Part shown: positions 6,176-13,392 of the stretch, piece after piece
How the letters are laid out: each line of letters begins with the position of its first letter
Numbering within the stretch: position 1 is the first letter of the stretch
Notes under the pieces: generated by a model
The model's database searches: none
The model's input: the letters and a program-made list of their open reading frames with translations, nothing else
Told to the model about the DNA's origin: nothing
Made by a program: the position numbers and the translations under genes
Assembly (NCBI GenBank): GCA_903868035.1
Contig: CAIPTQ010000314.1
Span: 1 to 19,309 of the forward strand
Reading direction: 5' to 3'
DNA: 19,309 nt
Source of the DNA: an uncultured Phycisphaerales bacterium
Lineage (GTDB): Bacteria; Planctomycetota; Phycisphaerae; WQYP01

Positions 6176-8269
6176 TCAGGGCTTGAGCGAGGTCAGGGTG
6201 ACGAAGCTCTGGCAGTCGAGGGTGAATTGGGCGGTGCCGGCGGTGACGGGGACGGGATCCAACGTCTTCATACCGCGCGTGGCGTCGGTGACGTTGGGAT
6301 AGAGCTGCTTTAGTGCCGCGGGGAGGCCGGTGAGGGTGACAGTGCGGGTGGAGCCGGTGTTGATCAGGTGGATGGCATAGCCGTGGGTGGGATCGCCGTA
6401 GGCGGCGGCGGTGATGCGCGGGCGGTCGCTGGAGATGGCGAGCCAAGGCGCTTCAGGCGGGGAGAGGTTGAGCTGTTTGAGGTTGTAGAAGCGCTGGGTG
6501 GGCTGCAGGGGCGCTCCGTTGCGGCCGCCGGTGAGGACGCCCATGTTCTCGGTAAGCTGCCAGTGCAGGATGGAAGCGGCTTGTGAGAGGGCCATGCAGC
6601 GCAGATAGAGGTTGATTTCATCCAGGGAATACCAAGGCTCCAGGAAGAGGCTGGCGTAGCGGTAGCTGTTGGGATCGGTGCCGCCCTCGCCGACCAGGCA
6701 CGGGAGCTTGAACTGCTGGGCGATCTGGCCCCATTTGGCGATGATCTGATCGCTGCCGCCGGTCCAGCAGTGGTAGGAGACGGCACCGACGTATTTCATG
6801 GCCTCGGGATCGGCGACGGCGACATCGATGAAATTGGCGGGGCGGGACTGGGGATTGCCGGTGTCGCCCAGGAGGAGCTTGGTGGCCAGGCCGGCTTGAG
6901 CGAAGGCGGCGCCGAGGCCTTTGATGGTGTTGGCGTGATCTTGGGGCGAAAGCCGCACGTTGATGCCCTGGTCGGCTTCGTTGAAGGAGAAGTATGCCGG
7001 CTCAGCGGCGTAGTTCTTTTTCAGGTAGACAATGTAGGAGGTAATGCCCTTGTACATGGCGGGCCATTTTTCGGGGGCGATGTTTCCTCCACCGCCCCCC
7101 CCCCCGCCGCCGCCGCCGCCCCGACCGCCGCCGGCCACCGTGGCCCAGCCGGGGGCGGACCAATCGCTGATGATGAAGGGGATTTTCTTTTTGGCGAGGG
7201 TTTGGGCCATTTCCATGGCCTGGCGGACGTTGTTGGGCAGCGGCGCGGCGGTGGGATCGGCGGTTTCGGTGGTCTGCCAGGAACTCAGGGGCATCTCGAC
7301 GCGGCCCCAGGCGACGCGGAGGTTCTCGAGGTTGTAGGCGATGTGGACGGGATCGACGGCGCTTTGGAGGCGGAAGTTGCCGCCGATGCCGACGAAGGCG
7401 GGGCCGGTTTTGGAGGGATCGAGGGTGAGTTTGACGGGTACGGTGTCGAGGTTACAGGTGGCCTTGAGGGTGAAGGTGGTGTGGAAGGGCGCGGCGGCAG
7501 TGAGCGCCGCAGCGCTGGCGGGTATCAGGAGATTATAGGTGGAGGGTCCACCGCCCACGCCACCGCCCGGCGCCCCGCCACCCCCGCCGCCTCCGCGACG
7601 GCCGCCGCCGCCACGGGTTTCCTGAATGACGACGTGCGTCGGGCCGGCGAAAGTGAATTCGACGGCCCGATTGGCAGTGCCCGTGATGCGGATGGATTTG
7701 ACGGTGGCATCAACATACTTCGTGCTGCCTTGGGGCAGGCTGGCGAGGGAGACTTTGGTAGCGGCGGCACCGGCTGTGGCGGGAACGAATTCGGCGTTGC
7801 CGTTGGCAAAGTTGCCACCGGCGAAATTGAACCAATAGTAGAGGCCCTCCAGGGGGATGGCAGTGGTGCCTTGAACATCGAACGTGGTGGTGTCGGGTGC
7901 CGTGTCGTCAATTTGCACGCGGACACTCACGTCGCCGGCCGCGGCGGCCCCGCCCCGCCCGCCTCGTCCAGCACCCGCCGCCCCTCCGCCAGCGCCTCCC
8001 GCACCGCCCCCGGCACCGGCGGTGCCAACACTGAGACCGCCGTTGAGGGAGATACGCGTACCAGTGCGCCCGGTACTCTGAAGTTGTGCGGGTGCGCTTT
8101 GGGTGCCATCCGGCGAGGTCATGCGGATATTGGTGGTCAAGCCGATGGGTTCGCCCTGGTAGCGGAACTCGCGCAGATCACCGGTTTGGCCCCATTCGGT
8201 GTCCGCGCGGGCGGCGGCGGTGCAGAAAACGGAGGCGGCCAGAAGACTGGGGATGAGCAGCTTTTTCAT
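6176..8269 (-). CDS. exported clan GH-A (GH30-like) glycoside hydrolase with glycine-rich inserts
   Basis: A 697-residue exported protein, probably an endo- or exo-glycosidase acting on external polysaccharide. GGGAG lies 7 nt before the ATG. Residues 1-22 form a signal peptide (cleavage near AARA). Residues 23-285 form a beta-rich N-terminal region. The (beta/alpha)8-like catalytic part begins with VGIGGNFRLQS (about 293). Expected catalytic residues are Glu431 in FSFNEAD (acid/base, Asn-Glu typical of clan GH-A) and Glu528 in VGEGG (nucleophile). SYHCW (about 498) and LHWQLTEN (about 568) also fit. The C-terminal 100 residues resemble the beta-domain of GH30. Three glycine tracts (residues about 84-113, 219-242 and 380-395) interrupt otherwise ordinary sequence. 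It is the second gene of a tandem pair, 82 bp after its paralogue. Exact substrate unknown. Confidence 0.82.
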   Translation of the reverse strand: MKKLLIPSLLAASVFCTAAARADTEWGQTGDLREFRYQGEPIGLTTNIRMTSPDGTQSAPAQLQSTGRTGTRISLNGGLSVGTAGAGGGAGGAGGGAAGAGRGGRGGAAAAGDVSVRVQIDDTAPDTTTFDVQGTTAIPLEGLYYWFNFAGGNFANGNAEFVPATAGAAATKVSLASLPQGSTKYVDATVKSIRITGTANRAVEFTFAGPTHVVIQETRGGGGRRGGGGGGGAPGGGVGGGPSTYNLLIPASAAALTAAAPFHTTFTLKATCNLDTVPVKLTLDPSKTGPAFVGIGGNFRLQSAVDPVHIAYNLENLRVAWGRVEMPLSSWQTTETADPTAAPLPNNVRQAMEMAQTLAKKKIPFIISDWSAPGWATVAGGGRGGGGGGGGGGGGNIAPEKWPAMYKGITSYIVYLKKNYAAEPAYFSFNEADQGINVRLSPQDHANTIKGLGAAFAQAGLATKLLLGDTGNPQSRPANFIDVAVADPEAMKYVGAVSYHCWTGGSDQIIAKWGQIAQQFKLPCLVGEGGTDPNSYRYASLFLEPWYSLDEINLYLRCMALSQAASILHWQLTENMGVLTGGRNGAPLQPTQRFYNLKQLNLSPPEAPWLAISSDRPRITAAAYGDPTHGYAIHLINTGSTRTVTLTGLPAALKQLYPNVTDATRGMKTLDPVPVTAGTAQFTLDCQSFVTLTSLKP
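7085..7132 (-). repeat. polyglycine-encoding tract with C11 homopolymer in the glycosidase gene
   Basis: On the + strand this is a CCG/CCC tract containing 11 consecutive C (7095-7105). It encodes about 16 residues that are almost all glycine, inside the catalytic domain. The paralogue at 8352-10445 has an unrelated non-glycine segment (SQRRPDQPQGIQ) at the same place, so the tract is not required by the fold. Homopolymers of this length are prone to slippage and to sequencing error. Confidence 0.85.
7544..7615 (-). repeat. glycine-rich coding tract 2 of the glycosidase
   Basis: This encodes residues about 219-242, composed almost wholly of Gly with a few Arg, Ala, Pro and Val. The paralogous protein lacks glycine here. 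It is probably a flexible loop generated by GGN repeat expansion. Confidence 0.75.
7931..8020 (-). repeat. glycine/alanine-rich coding tract 1 of the glycosidase
   Basis: This encodes residues about 84-113 of Gly, Ala and Arg only, located in the N-terminal beta-rich region. The paralogue has only a short GGG at the equivalent position. Its DNA is a degenerate (GGN/GCN) repeat. Confidence 0.75.
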
Positions 8270-8351
8270 GTGTAGACTCCCAAAAATAGTTTGCGGTGCG
8301 TTAATGGTCGCTCCCTTACGGTCGCGGCTCCGATCATCTGTTGATCTGGCG

Positions 8352-10445
8352 TCAGGGGCTGGTCAGCGTGGTGAGCGCTTCGGGATCGAGCGTGACCTTC
8401 ACCGAGCCGCCGGTGACGGGCAGTTTATCGAGTTCCTTCATCTGACGCATGGCGTCGGTGACAAAGACGCGAAGTTCCTTGAGGGAGGCGGGGAGGCCGG
8501 TGAGGGTGAGGTCGCGTGGGGCGCCGGTGTTCAGAAGGTGGATGGCGTAGCCTTTTTCTGCGTTGCCATAGGCGGCGCGGGTGAGATTGGCGGGGGGGGT
8601 GGGGGCGTCGCCGAGCAGTGGGAGGAAGGGCGTGCCGGGGGGTGTGAGGTCGAGTTGTTTGAGGTGGAAGAAGCGGCGTGTGGGCTGGAGCGCGGCCCCG
8701 CCGCGACCGCCGGCCAGCACGCCGTAGTTTTCGGTGAGCTGCCAGTGGAGGACGGAGGCGGCCTGGCCGTACTGCATGATGCCCAGGTAGGTGTCGATTT
8801 CGTTGAGGCAGAACCAGGGTTCGGAGAAGATTTGCGAATAGCGGTGGGCGTCGGCGTCGATGCCGCCCTCGCCGCAGAAGAGGGGGACGTTGAGGTCGCG
8901 GGCGATTTTGCCCCAGGCGGTGAATTCCTCGGGGGTGCCGTCGTGCCAGGAGTGGAAGGAGACGGCGTTGATGTACTTGCGGCACTCGGGGTCCTTGAGG
9001 GCGGGATCGACAAACTGGAGGGGGTGGGGACTGGCGGCGTCGGCGAGGAGCATTTTGGTTTTGAGGCCCTGGGATGCGAGGTATTTGCCCAGGCCCTTGA
9101 TGAGGTCGGCGTGCTGCTGGGGGGTGAAGAGGATGTTGATGCCCAGGTCGGATTCGTTGAAGGAGAAGGAGACCGGCTCGGCGTTGTAGTTGGTTTTGAG
9201 GTAGGTGAGGTAGGAGCCGATGGCCTTGTAGAGGGCGGGCATTTTGTCGGGGTTGAACTTGCCGGCCTGAATGCCCTGGGGTTGGTCGGGCCGGCGCTGG
9301 GAGGGGGCGGTGGCCCATTGGGGGATGCCCCAGGTGCTGATGAAGAAGGGGATGTTTTTCTGGGCGAGGGTGCGGGCCATTTCCATGGCCTGGCGGACGG
9401 AGGCGTTGTTGGGACCACCGGCACCGCCGCCTCGTCCACTGCGCCCACCGGGACCACCGAAGGCGACCGCGGGATTGGTGGCCGGGGCGGTAGCGGGCGC
9501 GGTGGCGGCGGGATCGACGTTTTCCTGGGGGGCCCATTGGGCGAGGGGCATTTCGACGCGGCCCCAGGCGACACGCATGTTCTCAAGATTGTAGGTCAGG
9601 TGGGCCTGGTCCTGCGCGGCGCTTTGGATGCGGAAGTTGCCGCCGATGCCGTCGAAGCCGGGGCCGGGGTGGGTCAGGTCGTGGTTGAGTTTGAGGGGGG
9701 TTTTGTCGGGGGTGGTGGTGGTTTTGATGGTGAAGGTAGCGGTGGCGGTTTGGCCCTGGGTCATGTTGCCGGTGGCCAGGGGGAAGCAGAAGGCGATGCG
9801 GTCGAGGGATTTGGGATCGACGGGGAGGCTGAGTTCGGGCTGCATTTTGTAGTCGGTGTCGATGAACTTATCGCGCAAGACGGTGAATTCGACGGCATTG
9901 TCGCAGGTGAGTTCGATGGTGTGGGTGGGGGTGGAAATTCTCAAGCCTTTGACTTTGGCCATGCCGTATTTGTCCCCAGCGGGCCGCGGAGCGAGAGTGA
10001 GGGGAACGAAATCCTCACCCTTGAGGCCGACAAACTCCGCCGTGCCGCCGGAATATAGATCGGCGGGCAGCGTGACGAAGTAATACGCACTAGCGAGGGC
10101 GCGGTTGGCGGTGATGGAGACGGAGACTTTGGCGGCACCGGGGGCGGTGTCTTGGACGGTTTGGCGGTAATTGAGGGCGCCGCCGCCGATGGCGGCGGAG
10201 GAGGTTTGGGAGTCGCCGGTGCGGGTGAAGAGGGGATTGGCGGTGGTTTGGGTGGCGGAGAAGGCGGTGATTTTGCCGTCGGGTCCGGCGATTTTGAAGC
10301 TGGTGGAGAAGGGGGAGAGCTGGCCCTGGACGCGGATGCCGCGGAATTCGCCCCAGCCGTTGCATTCGGCACCATCGGCGAAGGCGCGGGAGGAGAGCAG
10401 GGCGAGGCACAATGAGGGGAGGAGCCAGCGGCGGGAAATTGACAT
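8352..10445 (-). CDS. exported clan GH-A (GH30-like) glycoside hydrolase, paralogue of the next gene
   Basis: An exported glycosidase of 697 residues, collinear with the protein encoded at 6176-8269. The ATG follows AAAGGA by 7 nt. The signal peptide is residues 1-23 (cleavage near SRAFA). The N-terminal beta-rich region runs to about 260. The catalytic part opens with DGIGGNFRIQS (about 265) and shares LTYNLENMRVAWGRVEMPL with its paralogue. The predicted acid/base is Glu431 in FSFNESD and the nucleophile Glu526 in CGEGG; SFHSW and LHWQLTEN are also conserved. A modest Ala/Pro/Thr then Gly/Arg segment (residues about 311-346) replaces the large glycine tracts of the neighbour. It is the first gene of the pair; the 82-bp gap and same strand suggest co-transcription. 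A REP-like repeat sits 67 bp upstream. Family assignment is by motif; substrate is not determinable. Confidence 0.83.
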   Translation of the reverse strand: MSISRRWLLPSLCLALLSSRAFADGAECNGWGEFRGIRVQGQLSPFSTSFKIAGPDGKITAFSATQTTANPLFTRTGDSQTSSAAIGGGALNYRQTVQDTAPGAAKVSVSITANRALASAYYFVTLPADLYSGGTAEFVGLKGEDFVPLTLAPRPAGDKYGMAKVKGLRISTPTHTIELTCDNAVEFTVLRDKFIDTDYKMQPELSLPVDPKSLDRIAFCFPLATGNMTQGQTATATFTIKTTTTPDKTPLKLNHDLTHPGPGFDGIGGNFRIQSAAQDQAHLTYNLENMRVAWGRVEMPLAQWAPQENVDPAATAPATAPATNPAVAFGGPGGRSGRGGGAGGPNNASVRQAMEMARTLAQKNIPFFISTWGIPQWATAPSQRRPDQPQGIQAGKFNPDKMPALYKAIGSYLTYLKTNYNAEPVSFSFNESDLGINILFTPQQHADLIKGLGKYLASQGLKTKMLLADAASPHPLQFVDPALKDPECRKYINAVSFHSWHDGTPEEFTAWGKIARDLNVPLFCGEGGIDADAHRYSQIFSEPWFCLNEIDTYLGIMQYGQAASVLHWQLTENYGVLAGGRGGAALQPTRRFFHLKQLDLTPPGTPFLPLLGDAPTPPANLTRAAYGNAEKGYAIHLLNTGAPRDLTLTGLPASLKELRVFVTDAMRQMKELDKLPVTGGSVKVTLDPEALTTLTSP

Positions 10446-10862
10446 GGGGAGTCCTTTCCAAGAAGGGTGCGGGGGGTAAGGATTGGCGAATCAATCACTG
10501 TCTCCGTCAAAGTAGCAGGCACTTTCCAAGTGCCGTCTGCCAAGGGCGCAACGGCACACGGAGTGTGCCTGCCACTTTTGACAGTTATTGATGCGCCAGT
10601 CCTAAGGAGCCTAAAGGAAGAACGGCGGAGTGAAGCGGAGATTGCGACGGAAGGAAGGGGGGCATGTGCGGCGGCATACCCGTGTTTCGGGGGATTGAAA
10701 AATTGCCGCGCGATGGATCCATCATATTTTCGTACCAGTCAATAACAGACAATACCGCAGGAGTGAAGACGCGCGGGGAGGGATTTTCGGTTGGGCGAAA
10801 TTCTGTTTATTTCGTTTATTGCTTTTGTTTCGTTTGTCGATAAGATGAAGAAGAGGTGTTTT
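10446..10862. other. divergent intergenic region with a palindromic repeat
   Basis: About 415 bp between the leftward glycosidase operon and the rightward toxin-antitoxin pair. It contains the inverted REP-like copy at 10512-10575 and must hold promoters for both directions, but I see no convincing -35/-10 pair. A T-rich stretch at 10804-10840 has repeated TTTCGTTT motifs just before the antitoxin gene. No gene is supported here. Confidence 0.55.
10512..10575 (-). repeat. REP/MITE-like double-hairpin repeat, copy 2 (inverted)
   Basis: This is the reverse complement of the element at 1925-1988, with 62 of 64 positions identical. One change, GTAGCAGGCAC in place of GTGGCAGGCAC, breaks perfect symmetry of one terminal arm. 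Both internal 7-bp hairpins are intact. Flanking similarity (TTTTGACA..TATTGAT) continues for about 25 bp beyond the right end, indicating a larger mobile unit or a conserved insertion context. It lies 67 bp upstream of the glycosidase start. Confidence 0.88.
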
Positions 10863-11312
10863 ATGGTGTATGTGAACGAATCGATGGCGCCGTCGGCGGA
10901 AGAGGCCAGGATCGCCCGGGAGTCGAGCCGGAAACTGGCGGCATTGGCGGCGGGAGGCAAGGTCATTCGCTTATCGATTCCCGGGCGCAAGGCGCAGGGT
11001 GTGGACCTGCCGCGGGGGGCGGTGGAGTTGCTGGTGCGGCTGCTGGCGGAGATGAGCAAGGGGAATGCGGTGAGGCTGCTGCCGATCCAGGCGCGACTGA
11101 CGACGCAGCAGGCGGCGGAGATATTGGGGGTGTCGCGGCCGTTCATCGTCAAGGAGCTACGGAGCCGGCGGATTCCGCATCAGATGGTGGGCACGCATCG
11201 GCGGATACTGTTCAAGGATTTGATGGCGTACAAGCAGGCGCGTTTGCAGGCGCAGGGGAAGGCGATGGATGACCTGGTGGAACAGGCGCAGGAAATGGGG
11301 ATGGGGTATTGA
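10863..11312 (+). CDS. HTH (excisionase-type) antitoxin of a PIN toxin pair
   Basis: A 149-residue cytoplasmic DNA-binding protein. The ATG at 10863 is preferred because GAGG (10853-10856) lies 6 nt upstream; in-frame starts further up (10845 and beyond) would add a non-conserved stretch. Residues 10-75 are a charged helical region with AGGKVIRLSIPG. Residues 79-124 form an excisionase/MerR-type winged HTH: LTTQQAAEILGVSRPFIVKE, then RRIPHQMVGTHRRILFKDLMAYK. In such pairs the HTH protein usually neutralises the toxin and represses the operon; here that is inferred from family and context. The stop is 9 nt before the start of the toxin gene (4 nt for the alternative toxin start). Codons are mostly G-ending, unlike the C-ending glnN and propeller genes. 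Confidence 0.85.
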   Translation: MVYVNESMAPSAEEARIARESSRKLAALAAGGKVIRLSIPGRKAQGVDLPRGAVELLVRLLAEMSKGNAVRLLPIQARLTTQQAAEILGVSRPFIVKELRSRRIPHQMVGTHRRILFKDLMAYKQARLQAQGKAMDDLVEQAQEMGMGY

Positions 11313-11321
11313 GGGATGGAC

Positions 11322-11888
11322 ATGCCGGCGGCCGTGATATTGGATGCGTGTGTATTGTATCCGGCGCCGCTGCGCGACGTCTTGCTGGAACTGAGCGTGG
11401 AGGGCATCTATCGCGCGCGCTGGACGGAACGGATTCACAAGGAATGGATGTCGAATTTGCGGAAGGTGCGTCCGGATTTGAAGCCGGAAAACTTGCAGCG
11501 GACGCGGTTGTTGATGGATCAAGCGGTGCCGGGGTGTCTGGTCACTGGATATGAGATATTGATTGATGGGCTGAGGCTGCCGGACCCGGATGATCGGCAT
11601 GTGTTGGCGGCGGCGCTGGTCGCCGGAGCGGAGGTGATTGTGACTTTCAATGGGAAGGATTTTCCGGGGAAAACGCTGGTTCCGTATGGCATTGAAGCAC
11701 GGCATCCGGACGAATTTCTCATGTCGTTGCTGGCCATGGCGCGCGATCCGGTGTGTCAGGCGATCAAGCGGTTGCGCGCGCGACTCAAGAAACCGCCGAT
11801 GACGGTTGAGGAATATCTGGCGTGTCTGGAGCGGCAGGGGCTGCCTGGATTTGTTGCAGGCATGCGGAAGTTTGCGGGCACGATCTGA
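11322..11888 (+). CDS. PIN-domain toxin (putative RNase, VapC-like)
   Basis: A 188-residue PIN-domain protein, probably a Mg-dependent ribonuclease toxin. I prefer the ATG at 11322 because GAGGG (11311-11315), overlapping the antitoxin stop, is then 6 nt upstream; the ATG at 11316 would touch the Shine-Dalgarno. Acidic PIN residues are in place: Asp8 in VILDACVLYP, Glu41 in IHKEW, the DPDDRH cluster (Asp90/91) and Asp113 in FNGKDFP. The segment DPDDRHVLAAAL-AGAEVIVTFN is typical of the PIN_3-type family. The C-terminal 60 residues (LKKPPMTVEEYLACLERQ) form a helical tail seen in this subgroup. The catalytic set appears complete, so the toxin is probably active. Located immediately after an HTH antitoxin, same operon. 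Confidence 0.87.
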   Translation: MPAAVILDACVLYPAPLRDVLLELSVEGIYRARWTERIHKEWMSNLRKVRPDLKPENLQRTRLLMDQAVPGCLVTGYEILIDGLRLPDPDDRHVLAAALVAGAEVIVTFNGKDFPGKTLVPYGIEARHPDEFLMSLLAMARDPVCQAIKRLRARLKKPPMTVEEYLACLERQGLPGFVAGMRKFAGTI

Positions 11889-12081
11889 TGAGCGCGGGTA
11901 AGAAGGGGAATTACGAATGACTCGAAGCACTCCGCCGATGGCCGGCTCGTGGCGGTGGGCATGCCCGACCACTTCGTAACCCTGGACCTCCTGCTGGTCG
12001 CGGGCATCGTCAGGCTCATACCCCATCAAAAGAACGGTAGCGGGAAATAATCGACCTGAGACCGAAATAGGTATCGGCGAT

Positions 12082-13032
12082 TCAATAAGGGTATTGACGG
12101 AGGGTACGTTCGAGGCCCTCGGCGAAGTGTACGGCGGGTTCGTAGCCGATGAGGTTGCGGGCGGCGGAGATGTCGGCGAGGGAGTCGCGCACGTCGCCGG
12201 CGCGGGGGGGGAGATACTGGGGGGCGAGGGTGGTTTTCAGGAGGGTTTGCATCCGGGCGAGCATGGCGTTGAGGCTGGTGCTTTGGCCGCAGGCGATGTT
12301 GACGACCTCGCCGGCGAGGGGCTTTTCGCAGGTGGCGGCGAGCAGGTTGGCGCGGACGACGTTGTCCACGAAGCAGAAGTCGCGGGTTTGTCCGCCGTCG
12401 CCGTAGATGCGGGGCGGCTGGCCCTTAAGCAGGGCGGCGATGAAGGCGGGAATGACGGCGGCATATTGTGAGTTGGGATTCTGGCGGGGGCCGAAAACGT
12501 TGAAGTAGCGCAGGCACGCGGTGGAGAGGCCGTAGACTTCGGCGAAGACGCGGCAATAGTATTCGCCGACGAGCTTGGTGACGGCGTAGGGGCTCTTGGG
12601 GGCGGGGGACATGGTCTCGACCTTGGGGAGCACGGGGGTGTCGCCGTAGGCGGCGGAGGAGGCGGAGTAGACGACGCGCCGGGCGCCGGCCTGGGCGGCG
12701 GCGTGGAGGATGTTGAACGTGCCGGTGATGTTGACCTCGTTGTAGAGGCGCGGGTTATCGACGGAGGCGGGGACGGAGCCCAGGGCGGCGAGGTGGAAGA
12801 CGAGGGCGCGGTCGCGCAGGGCCAGGGCGCAGTCGTCGGGGCTGCGGATGTCGCCTTCGAGGATGCCGATGCGGGGGGCGATATCGGCGAGGTTTTCGCG
12901 GGTGCCGTGGGAGAAGTTGTCGAGGACGAGGACGGCGGCACCCAGGCGGACCAGTTCGCGGGTGAGGTGGGAGCCGATGAAGCCGGCACCGCCGGTGACG
13001 AGGACGGGGAGGTTGGGAGGAATAATGGGCAA
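12082..13032 (-). CDS. NAD-dependent UDP-sugar 4-epimerase, WbpP/GalE type
   Basis: A cytoplasmic extended-SDR enzyme of 316 residues that probably interconverts UDP-hexoses (UDP-GlcNAc/UDP-GalNAc or their uronic acids) for surface polysaccharide. It has the Rossmann motif TGGAGFIG (residues 13-20), an Asp38 typical of NAD use, LAALGSVPAS (81-90), a Ser125/126 pair, and catalytic Tyr149 and Lys153 in YAVTK. LRYFNVFGPRQNPNSQYAAVIP and DFCFVDN closely resemble the WbpP/TviC group. The only plausible start is TTG at 13032, one base after the stop of the upstream DUF4926 gene, without a clear Shine-Dalgarno, which suggests translational coupling. No glycosyltransferase neighbours are in view. Confidence 0.92.
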   Translation of the reverse strand: MPIIPPNLPVLVTGGAGFIGSHLTRELVRLGAAVLVLDNFSHGTRENLADIAPRIGILEGDIRSPDDCALALRDRALVFHLAALGSVPASVDNPRLYNEVNITGTFNILHAAAQAGARRVVYSASSAAYGDTPVLPKVETMSPAPKSPYAVTKLVGEYYCRVFAEVYGLSTACLRYFNVFGPRQNPNSQYAAVIPAFIAALLKGQPPRIYGDGGQTRDFCFVDNVVRANLLAATCEKPLAGEVVNIACGQSTSLNAMLARMQTLLKTTLAPQYLPPRAGDVRDSLADISAARNLIGYEPAVHFAEGLERTLRQYPY

Positions 13033-13033
13033 A

Positions 13034-13261
13034 TCAGGCCGTCTTGCGAAAGAGAATGGGTGCGCGGAGGGGAAGGAGTTGCCGATGCGGGATCGGGGCC
13101 AGGGCTATGGTCCGGCCGGCATCATCGGCGAATTCGACTTCCACAACCTCCGGGCTGAGCAATTCCACGATGGTGCCCACGTCGCCCCGGTGAAGCTGCC
13201 GCTCGGGCAGATCCTCCAAGAGGGCCACGACTTCCAGAAGATGATGTTCGGTCTTGTTCAT
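13034..13261 (-). CDS. small DUF4926-like protein
   Basis: A 75-residue protein starting at ATG 13261 (MNKTEHHLLEVV); a GTG three codons upstream is the alternative. The pattern LLEVVALLEDLPERQLHRGDVGTIVELL, then VEVEFADDAGRTIALAPIPHRQLLPL, is what I know of the DUF4926 family, a small beta-barrel-like domain of unknown function often found in accessory or toxin-antitoxin-like pairs. Here its partner is missing, and it is coupled instead to the epimerase gene 1 nt downstream. The ribosome binding site is weak (GATAAG). Function unknown. Confidence 0.75.
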   Translation of the reverse strand: MNKTEHHLLEVVALLEDLPERQLHRGDVGTIVELLSPEVVEVEFADDAGRTIALAPIPHRQLLPLRAPILFRKTA

Positions 13262-13392
13262 AATGCACACTTATCATACCGCAATGACATAGCAAGTAAC
13301 CAGCCGCGGAGAATCCAGCGTTTGCGATTGCCCTGCGCCATGCCTATGATCGTAAAGTGTTGTCGGGAGCGGGATTTACGATGGAGGTTCAC

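Noticed and set aside
8199..10058. A 619-codon open frame on the + strand opposite the first glycosidase gene, and a 501-codon one at 6770-8275
   Set aside because: Their translations are Gly/Val/Glu-rich with no family pattern, and they lie antisense to genes with clear signal peptides and catalytic motifs. Long antisense frames are expected when codons are C-ending at high GC.
11157..12029. A 290-codon - strand frame running from the spacer after the epimerase across the PIN toxin gene
   Set aside because: Most of it is antisense to the toxin. The first 45 residues (GYEPDDARDQQEVQGYEVVGHAH...) look less random, but I recognise no family and see no ribosome binding site, so 11889-12081 is left as non-coding.
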